This document shows positions 22,268 through 27,153 of a stretch of 27,153 nucleotides of DNA, piece by piece. The translations under genes and the position numbers were made by a program. The notes under the pieces are model-generated. The model was given only the letters and a program-made list of their open reading frames with translations, was not told the origin of the DNA and searched no databases. The stretch spans positions 1 through 27,153 of the forward strand of contig CAKTHQ010000030.1 of assembly GCA_934565415.1 (NCBI GenBank), in the 5' to 3' direction. Origin of the DNA: an uncultured Oscillospiraceae bacterium (lineage in GTDB: Bacteria; Bacillota; Clostridia; Oscillospirales; Oscillospiraceae). The first letter of the stretch is position 1; every line of letters starts with the position of its first letter.

Positions 22268-22675
22268 ATGATTCATGTTATTATGGGCCTGAAGGGCTCC
22301 GGAAAGACCAAAAAGATGATCGAGGCCATCAACGCTGCCGTTGCCGATGCCCACGGTGATGTGGTTTGCATTGAGTATGGCAAAAAGCTGACCTATGATC
22401 TTACTTACAAGGTTCGTCTGGTAGACTCCCAGGAATATGGCATCAGCTCTCCCGAGATGCTGAAGGGCTTCCTGAGCGGCCTGCATGCAGGCAACTTTGA
22501 TATTACCAACGTGTTCATCGACAACCTGTACAAGACCATCGGTCAGGACCAGGCTGCCAATGAGGCCTTTGTGGATTGGGTGGCAAAGTTTGCCAAGGAG
22601 AACAACATGGAGATCACCATGACCATCTCCGCCGACCCCGAGACCGCTTCCGAAGGAATGAAGAAGTACCTGTAA
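22268..22675 (+). CDS. Small P-loop nucleotide-binding protein
   Basis: A 135-residue cytoplasmic protein. It begins with a strand and Walker A motif, MIHVIMGLKGSGKTKK (G7-T14). A hydrophobic strand ending in Asp (NVFIDNLYK, about 80-88) could be a Walker B. It is too short for a full ATPase such as PilT, although similar small proteins are sometimes labelled that way. The ATG at 22268 has AAAGGAGG upstream. It is a single-gene unit with its own promoter and terminator. Function unknown. Confidence 0.8.
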   Translation: MIHVIMGLKGSGKTKKMIEAINAAVADAHGDVVCIEYGKKLTYDLTYKVRLVDSQEYGISSPEMLKGFLSGLHAGNFDITNVFIDNLYKTIGQDQAANEAFVDWVAKFAKENNMEITMTISADPETASEGMKKYL

Positions 22676-22692
22676 GGACTTGGTTTTCCCTG

Positions 22693-22722
22693 CGCCGCCG
22701 CACAATGTGCGGCGGCGTTTTT
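22693..22722 (+). terminator. Terminator of the P-loop gene
   Basis: An 11-bp G/C-rich stem (22693-22703 with 22707-22717) has loop AAT and is followed by five T. Confidence 0.9.
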
Positions 22723-22730
22723 ATACATAT

Positions 22731-22772
22731 AAAAATGGCCCTGTGCTGCTTTTTGAGCACAGGGCCATTTTT
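22731..22772. terminator. Second, bidirectional terminator-like hairpin
   Basis: A perfect 17-bp stem (22731-22747 with 22756-22772) has an 8-nt loop and A and T runs at its ends, so it can work on both strands. From 22773 to 22909 the DNA is very AT-rich and has no feature I can define. Confidence 0.75.
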
Positions 22773-22909
22773 GCCCGAAAATAAAATTTAATAAATACTT
22801 TATAAATTATGGATATTTTGGCATAAACTATCTATATAAAAGGAAAAATGTTCGATTGCTTAAAAACAGTTCGCGCACGCTAACGAAAATGTACAAAAAG
22901 GAGGCTTTT

Positions 22910-23356
22910 ATGCTGCGCCATACATCATGTGCCTTTCTTCGCCGGCACAAGGGGCTTGCCTCTTTTGCGGGGGCTTTGGCTGTTATGGCGGCCTTTTGGC
23001 TGCTGGGTGTGTTGGTATACGATACCAACGACGATACCATTATGGCGGGGCTTGTTTACGGCTACTACGGCAGTCTCCAGGGGCTGCTGGTGTATATTCA
23101 TCCGCTTCTCGGGAAGCTGCTGGCCTTGCTGCAAAGGGCAATTCCGGCCCTGCCCTGGTACTACCTGTTTGAATTGGGGCTTTTGACGGTTACCCTGGCG
23201 GCGCTGTTTTACCTGGTGGTGGATCGGGAAAGTGCAGGAAAGCTGCTGGCACTGACGCTGATTGCGGCCTTTTACATTTACGCAGTGCTTTTCCGGCTGC
23301 AATATACCAAAATTGCCGGTGGAGCCGCCGCTGCCGGGTGGACCGGAAATATCTGA
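22910..23356 (+). pseudogene. N-terminal remnant of a large polytopic membrane protein
   Basis: A 148-residue ORF from an ATG with GGAGG seven bases upstream. It has four hydrophobic segments (about 15-36, 45-65, 80-105 and 110-130). The NDDTIMAGLV motif after the first segment, followed by PWYYLFELG, looks like the start of long glycosyltransferase-type or DUF6056-like membrane proteins of about 500 residues. The frame breaks near 23345 and the sequence continues in another frame for about 25 codons. I judge it to be a truncated gene fused to an unrelated tail (next feature). The exact family is uncertain. Confidence 0.6.
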
Positions 23357-23417
23357 ACCTGCAAAAGGGCCAGATTTTACTAAAGGCCGGCAGCCCCATT
23401 ACCGTGACGGCAGGGGA

Positions 23418-23671
23418 GCTACGAGGCAAAGTATTCGCCCTTTTCCCAGGAGGAAAGTCAGGCTCTGCGGCAGGGGCTGCTGTCGGAGGCGCACATGGAG
23501 CAGCTGCTGGAAAGCATCGAAGGGGAACTGAACGCCAGCGGCGCCCTGGCCCGGGACGCGGCAAAGTGGGGGCTGTACATCGGCTCGGAAAAAACCGTGT
23601 CCCGGTTTCTCCGGGACAGACTCCGGTTCCTGGATAACTACTACAGCGGAAAACTTCCCGGAAAAAGTTGA
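23418..23671 (+). pseudogene. C-terminal fragment resembling a CotH-type protein
   Basis: An open frame without a start codon at its left end. It reads from about SYEAKYSPFSQEE through MEQLLESIEGELNASGALAR and FLRDRLRFLDNYYSGKLPG to a stop at 23671. The ending, with a repeated helical part and RxxFLD, resembles the C-terminus of CotH-like spore coat kinases. A stop lies just upstream in this frame (near 23408). A short ATG ORF inside (58 codons, from 23493) has no evident ribosome binding site. The assignment is by overall look only. Confidence 0.45.
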
Positions 23672-23712
23672 ATTTTTTGTATATTATTTCCCGCCTTTTT
23701 TGAAAAATTCTG

Positions 23713-23741
23713 TTGCAAACAGAGGCATTATCATATATACT
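23713..23741 (+). promoter_or_regulatory. Promoter of the MATE transporter
   Basis: The -35 TTGCAA (23713-23718) is 17 bp from the -10 TATACT (23736-23741). Confidence 0.7.
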
Positions 23742-23781
23742 GGATCGGTATGCGAAGAGAGCCCAGAAGAAAGGAAATAGT

Positions 23782-25158
23782 ATGCAAACAGAAACCTTGA
23801 AAGAGAATAAAATGGGCGTTATGCCCGTAGGCAAGCTGCTGGTAAACATGGCCCTGCCCATGATCATCTCCATGCTGGTCCAGGCCCTGTACAACATTGT
23901 GGACAGCATCTATGTGTCCCAGGTATCCGAAAGCGCCGTGACGGCCCTGAGCCTGGCCTTCCCGGTGCAGAATTTACAGATTGGCTTTGCGGTAGGTGTG
24001 GGCGTAGGCGTGAATGCGCTGCTTTCCCAGAGCCTGGGAAGAAAGGACCAGGAGAGCGCCAATTGGGCCGCCGGAAACGGCGTGTTCCTGATGCTGGTGG
24101 TTACGGTGCTTTTTATGCTGTTCGGCTTCTTTGGCGTACGGCCCTATTATGAAATGCAGTCCACGGTGACGGAAACGGTGGAGGGCGGCATTGCCTATAC
24201 CAGTATCTGCTGCATTTTTACCATCGGCATTTTCATCCAGGTGCTGTGTGAGCGGCTGCTCCAGGCCACCGGCCGGGCGGTGCAGACCATGATTCTGCAG
24301 GGTACCGGCGCCATTATCAATATCATTCTGGACCCCGTGTTTATCCACGGCTGGTGGGGAATGCCCAAGATGGGCATTGCCGGTGCCGCCGTGGCCACGG
24401 TACTGGGCCAGAGCGTGGGGGCCCTGCTGGGCATCTACCTGAACCTGCGGCACAACCCCGATATCCAGCTCCATTTTAAGTATATGCGGCCCAAGTGGCA
24501 TACCATCCAGCCGGTGCTGTCCGTGGGCATTCCCTCCGTCATTATGAACGGCATCGGCTCTGTGATGAACTTTGGCATCAACCAGATCCTCCAGGGCTTC
24601 CACGAGACGGCCACCGGTGTATTTGGCATCTACTTTAAGCTCCAAAGCCTGTTCTGTATGCCCCTGTTCGGTATCAACAACGCCACCATTTCCATTATGG
24701 CCTACAACTACGGCGCCCGGAAGCCCAAGCGGATTATGCATACCCTGAAGCTGGCCACGGTGGTTGCCATCTGCATTATGATTGTCGGGATGTGCGCTTT
24801 CCTTTTTGCGCCCCAGGTGCTGCTGGGCTTGTTCAATCCCAGCGACGATTTCCTGGCCATTGGCACCCGGGCTTTGCGGATTCTGGGCCTGCCCTTCCCG
24901 GTGGCGGCCATTTGCATCAGCCTGTCCGCCTCCTTCCAGGCCCTGGGCAAGGGCAGCTACTCTACCATTGTCTCCCTGTGCCGTCAGCTGCTGGTGCTTC
25001 TGCCGGTGGCATACCTCTTGAGCCTGACCGGGAATGTGGACAATGTGTGGTGGTCCTTCCCCATTGCGGAGGTAGCCTCGGCCACGGTGACCGCATTGCT
25101 CTTTGCCAAGCTGTACAAGAACCGGATTAAGCCCATGTTCCAGCCGGAGGAAGCGTAA
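23782..25158 (+). CDS. MATE-family efflux transporter
   Basis: A 458-residue inner membrane exporter, usually driven by a Na+ or H+ gradient and acting on cationic drugs or metabolites. About twelve membrane segments can be followed. MALPMIISMLVQALYNIVDS near residues 20-40 is the typical first helix with the family P..I..L and YN motifs, and VGIPSVIMNGIGSVMNFGIN marks the start of the second half. I start it at the ATG at 23782 (AAAGGA upstream, promoter at 23713-23741). The frame is open back to 23713, but that covers the promoter. A long terminator hairpin follows. The substrate cannot be told. Confidence 0.95.
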   Translation: MQTETLKENKMGVMPVGKLLVNMALPMIISMLVQALYNIVDSIYVSQVSESAVTALSLAFPVQNLQIGFAVGVGVGVNALLSQSLGRKDQESANWAAGNGVFLMLVVTVLFMLFGFFGVRPYYEMQSTVTETVEGGIAYTSICCIFTIGIFIQVLCERLLQATGRAVQTMILQGTGAIINIILDPVFIHGWWGMPKMGIAGAAVATVLGQSVGALLGIYLNLRHNPDIQLHFKYMRPKWHTIQPVLSVGIPSVIMNGIGSVMNFGINQILQGFHETATGVFGIYFKLQSLFCMPLFGINNATISIMAYNYGARKPKRIMHTLKLATVVAICIMIVGMCAFLFAPQVLLGLFNPSDDFLAIGTRALRILGLPFPVAAICISLSASFQALGKGSYSTIVSLCRQLLVLLPVAYLLSLTGNVDNVWWSFPIAEVASATVTALLFAKLYKNRIKPMFQPEEA

Positions 25159-25200
25159 AAGAACAATAGGGGGGCAGTCAGCTGTCCCCAAAGCAAAAAA

Positions 25201-25256
25201 AGAAATGACCCTTGATCTTCTGACTTCTCGAAGACCAAGGGTCATTTCTCTTCCGG
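25201..25256 (+). terminator. Long terminator hairpin after the MATE gene
   Basis: AGAAATGACCCTTG (25201-25214) pairs with 25236-25249, and TCTTC (25216-25220) with GAAGA (25230-25234). The T run after it is broken (CTCTT), and A-rich sequence precedes it, so it may act on both strands. Confidence 0.65.
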
Positions 25257-25302
25257 CTTGGGTTCTGCCATTTACATAACCTCTACTTTCTACAGATTCT
25301 TG

Positions 25303-25377
25303 GGGGTGACTACTCAGTACATGGGACTCACACTTTCCGTAGTTTTCTGGGGTGACTGCTTAGTACATTGGACTCAC
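25303..25377. repeat. Two imperfect 29-bp direct repeats
   Basis: Copies at 25303-25331 and 25349-25377 match at 26 of 29 positions and are 46 bp apart. Both read GGGGTGACT...AGTACAT...GGACTCAC. They lie in a non-coding stretch and could be the end of a lost transposable element. Confidence 0.7.
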
Positions 25378-25380
25378 TCC

Positions 25381-25454
25381 TTTTGTGCCTTTATCTTATC
25401 CCATCTTTTCCCGTTTTGCAAGATGGGATATTCCCTAAAAAAGCGAGCACAAAA
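25381..25454. repeat. Nested inverted repeat
   Basis: TTTTGTGC (25381-25388) pairs with 25447-25454, and inside it ATCCCATCTT (25398-25407) pairs with 25420-25429. Neither strand carries a T run or an ORF, so it is probably a non-coding structural repeat. Confidence 0.6.
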
Positions 25455-25508
25455 TTGGATACACCCACAATGGATTTTGGCAAAGAAAAGTGCTATACAA
25501 AGTATGTT

Positions 25509-25650
25509 GGGATCTTTGCAAAGCAAAGATCCCATTGCTGTCCTCTCTCCCGCCGCAGGCGGATTTCAGCCCGAAGGGACTTCACCCACGGCAGTGGATT
25601 TCACCCGTTCGAAGGACGGATTTTTCGGGGCCTTTGCAAAGCAAAGCCCC
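25509..25650. repeat. Array of six short hairpins with ATTTCA spacers
   Basis: The outer hairpins (25509-25533 and 25627-25650) share the core TTTGCAAAGCAAAG. Between them are four small palindromes: 25550-25562, 25570-25578, 25586-25597 and 25605-25619. They are separated by ATTTCA, ACTTCA and ATTTCA and followed by ATTTTTC. Arms differ between hairpins while spacers are conserved. No coding signal was found. Confidence 0.65.
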
Positions 25651-25875
25651 CTAGTATCCGCAGCCGGAGCGCTGGGGGCCATTCATGGCGGAAGTGAAGC
25701 CGATTCGGAAGGACATGGTGATTTCCGCCAGCTCCCGTTTGCCGAAAATGTAATCGTCGTACATATCCGCCAGCCCGCCGCTGCACTCGTCGCAGCCCCC
25801 CAGAAGCCCGAGGGATTCCTCTACGATTCTGCGGCGCTCCTCCTGGGTGGTGTCCTGAATCAGATAGCTTTTCAT
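25651..25875 (-). CDS. Small cysteine-containing protein of unknown function
   Basis: A 74-residue soluble protein, MKSYLIQDTTQEERRRIVEE and onward. It has a CDEC pair (Cys28, Cys31), a possible metal or redox site, an acidic MYDDYIFGKREL segment and an ending RSGCGY with a third Cys (72). AAGGAGC precedes the ATG by eight bases. A strong promoter lies at 25908-25936 inside an inverted repeat. I have the impression that similar short proteins with CxxC and MYxDYI occur in gut Clostridia, but I cannot check that. Function unknown. Confidence 0.75.
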   Translation of the reverse strand: MKSYLIQDTTQEERRRIVEESLGLLGGCDECSGGLADMYDDYIFGKRELAEITMSFRIGFTSAMNGPQRSGCGY

Positions 25876-25880
25876 AATGC

Positions 25881-25936
25881 TGCTCCTTCCGGAAATGATT
25901 TAAAACCATTTTACTCCGGAAGGAGCATTTTTTCAA
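25881..25936 (-). promoter_or_regulatory. Promoter framed by a 12-bp inverted repeat
   Basis: On the minus strand the -35 TTGAAA (25931-25936) is 17 bp from the -10 TAAAAT (25908-25913). The arms TGCTCCTTCCGG lie at 25881-25892 and, inverted, at 25916-25927, so one arm is in the spacer and the other overlaps the ribosome binding site. Read on the plus strand, the repeat ends in a T run and could be a terminator. Confidence 0.65.
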
Positions 25937-25955
25937 TAGGGCAGCCGGTTGGCGG

Positions 25956-26150
25956 CTAAAAATTCCGTTCCAGCAAGCTGCGGAAAGCCTCCCCGGAAAT
26001 GGGGCTTGCAACACTGATGGAGTAGGCATAGGTACCGTCCGTCCAGGTGGCCAGGCTGCAGCCGTCATCGTTTCCCTTTAAGGTTATGGTGCAGCCGGAA
26101 ACGCTCAGAGCTTCTTGCCGTTCTATCCGGTATACAGATGGGAAAGGGAA
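25956..26150 (-). pseudogene. C-terminal fragment of a DUF4367-like protein
   Basis: The open frame (to 26255) begins inside the adhE tail and crosses its terminator, so its first part is not a natural start. Only the end looks protein-like: GCTITLKGNDDGCSLATW, TDGTYAYSISV and GEAFRSLLE. This resembles the end of DUF4367 domains, found in anti-sigma-like or lipoprotein genes. No ribosome binding site or promoter was seen. It is probably a decayed remnant. Confidence 0.4.
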
Positions 26151-26180
26151 AATGTTGCAGGCGGGTAAAAATTTTTTTTC

Positions 26181-26217
26181 AAAAACATCCCCCTCCGGAC
26201 TGAACATCCGGAGGGGG
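26181..26217 (-). terminator. Terminator of adhE
   Basis: An 11-bp stem (26189-26199 with 26207-26217) has a 7-nt loop and is followed on the minus strand by ATGTTTTT. It lies 19 bp beyond the adhE stop codon. Confidence 0.85.
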
Positions 26218-26235
26218 TAAAGCTCTTTGCGTAAA

Positions 26236-27153
26236 TTACTTCCCGTAATAGGCATTCAGGTACATTTCCTTGAGTTCCTTCATCAGGGGATACCGGGGGT
26301 TGGCGCCGGTGCACTGGTCGTCGAAGGCCTGCTCCACCATCTCATCCAGGCGGGACAGGAAGTCCTCTTCTTTGACGCCGTACTCGGCAATGGTGTCCTT
26401 GATGCCCACCTTGTGCATCAGCTCCGTAATCGCGGAAATCAGGTTTTCCAGCTTCTCTTCGTCGGTATTGCCGCCCAGGTGCAGGTAGTCGGCTACCTCG
26501 GCGTAGCGGGCCAGGGCGTGGGGATGGTCGTACTGGGAGAAGGTGCCCATCTTGGCGGGGACTTCCGCAGCGTTGAACCGCAGGACCTGCCGGATGAGCA
26601 GGGCGTTGGCAATGCCGTGGGGCAGGTGGTGGAAGGCACCCAGCTTATGGGCCATAGAATGGCACACACCCAAAAAGGCATTGGCAAAGGCCATACCGGC
26701 CATACAGGCGGCGTTTGCCATATTCTCTCTGGCTCTGGGTGCGGCGGCACCCAGGTTGTAGGCGTCGGGCAGATTGGCGAAGATCAGCTTCAGACTCCGC
26801 AGGGCCAGGCCGTCGGTGTAGTCCGTGGCCATAACGGAGGCGTAGGCTTCCAGGGCGTGGGTTACGGCATCGATGCCGGAGGCGGCGGTGAGCCCCTTGG
26901 GGGCGTTCATCATCATGTCCGCATCCACAATGGCCATCTTGGGCAGCAGCTCATAGTCCGCCAGGGGGTACTTGACGCCGGTCTGCTCATCGGTAATTAC
27001 GGCGAAGGGGGTCACCTCGGAGCCGGTACCGGCGGAGGTGGGAATGGCCACAAAGTAGGCCTTTTCACCCATCTTGGGGAAGGTATATACCCGCTTGCGG
27101 ATGTCCACAAACCGCATGGCCATATCCAGGAAATCCGCCTCGGGATGCTCGTA
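26236..27153 (-). CDS. adhE: Bifunctional aldehyde-alcohol dehydrogenase, C-terminal part (cut by window edge)
   Basis: The last 305 codons of AdhE, which turns acetyl-CoA into ethanol in two NADH-dependent steps during fermentation; here only the alcohol dehydrogenase half is seen. The frame stays open to the window edge (YEHPEADFLD before MAMRF). It has SAGTGSEVTPFAVITDE, the iron-binding region with GIDAVTHALEAY and CHSMAHKLG...HHLPHG, and the family ending DDQCTGANPRYPLMKELKE and YLNAYYGK. The ending and RFVDIRKRVYTFPKMG fit AdhE rather than a single-domain iron alcohol dehydrogenase. The N-terminal half lies outside the window, so the fusion itself is inferred. Confidence 0.92.
   Translation of the reverse strand, partial: YEHPEADFLDMAMRFVDIRKRVYTFPKMGEKAYFVAIPTSAGTGSEVTPFAVITDEQTGVKYPLADYELLPKMAIVDADMMMNAPKGLTAASGIDAVTHALEAYASVMATDYTDGLALRSLKLIFANLPDAYNLGAAAPRARENMANAACMAGMAFANAFLGVCHSMAHKLGAFHHLPHGIANALLIRQVLRFNAAEVPAKMGTFSQYDHPHALARYAEVADYLHLGGNTDEEKLENLISAITELMHKVGIKDTIAEYGVKEEDFLSRLDEMVEQAFDDQCTGANPRYPLMKELKEMYLNAYYGK

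Noticed and set aside
25509..25650. CRISPR array
   Set aside because: The constant parts are only six bases and the variable parts are palindromes; there are no 25-40 bp repeats or cas genes.
25258..25959. A 233-codon plus-strand frame
   Set aside because: It runs through repeats and hairpins and over the small Cys protein gene, with no ribosome binding site or domain.
26151..26255. Start of the 99-codon frame after adhE
   Set aside because: It begins within the adhE tail and crosses its terminator; only the distal part looks protein-like.

Overview
The window looks like a chromosomal segment of a Clostridia (Firmicutes) anaerobe, most likely Oscillospiraceae-like and gut-associated. I infer this from the fairly GC-rich coding DNA, the AGGAGG ribosome binding sites, the sigma-A type promoters, the AdhE gene, a 'HRDISPDN' kinase and the housekeeping gene content. 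I cannot name a species from the sequence alone.

Layout. (1) 1-2815, minus strand: a rpsO-pnp locus with a good rpsO promoter, a leaky-looking terminator between the genes and a long imperfect hairpin in the pnp leader. (2) 2815-3073: a gene-free stretch with a cluster of DnaA-box-like 9-mers. (3) 3074-10712, minus strand: a moxR / DUF58 / transglutaminase (TgpA-like) / small unknown gene operon, followed by a histidine kinase with its own promoter, an HtrA-type protease and an acyl-ACP thioesterase. (4) 10823-12747, plus strand: a YtrA-type GntR regulator, an ABC ATPase and a permease, with a palindromic operator over the promoter. (5) 12759-16900: an accessory stretch with a palindromic repeat, a serine recombinase remnant, a large zinc-ribbon / Ser-Thr kinase / repeat / RCC1 protein, a lipoprotein carrying the same repeat, and a truncated second copy of the kinase start. 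(6) 16905-18160, minus strand: rpsF-ssb-rpsR. (7) 18161-18515: a compact intergenic locus with a 27-codon ORF, a convergent promoter and strong 5'-3' complementarity. I think it is the best candidate for an undescribed system here, because it has the organisation of a type I toxin-antitoxin module. (8) 18513-20583, minus strand: an OmpR-type response regulator, gluQ and a small acidic membrane protein. (9) 20661-25158, plus strand: fumC, a small P-loop protein, a chimeric pseudogene and a MATE transporter. (10) 25159-25650: non-coding repeats, including an array of tandem hairpins. (11) 25651-27153, minus strand: a small cysteine-containing protein, a degenerate fragment and the C-terminal part of adhE, cut by the window edge.

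How the parts relate. Several genes serve the cell envelope: histidine kinase plus HtrA protease, the MoxR-DUF58-TgpA set, the ABC exporter with its GntR regulator, and the transmembrane kinase with a predicted extracellular RCC1 propeller next to a lipoprotein. The response regulator at 18513-19205 has no adjacent kinase, and the kinase at 5083-6510 has no adjacent regulator; they may be partners separated by rearrangement. Housekeeping modules (rpsO-pnp, rpsF-ssb-rpsR, fumC, gluQ) keep normal order and signals. No rRNA, tRNA or CRISPR array was seen.
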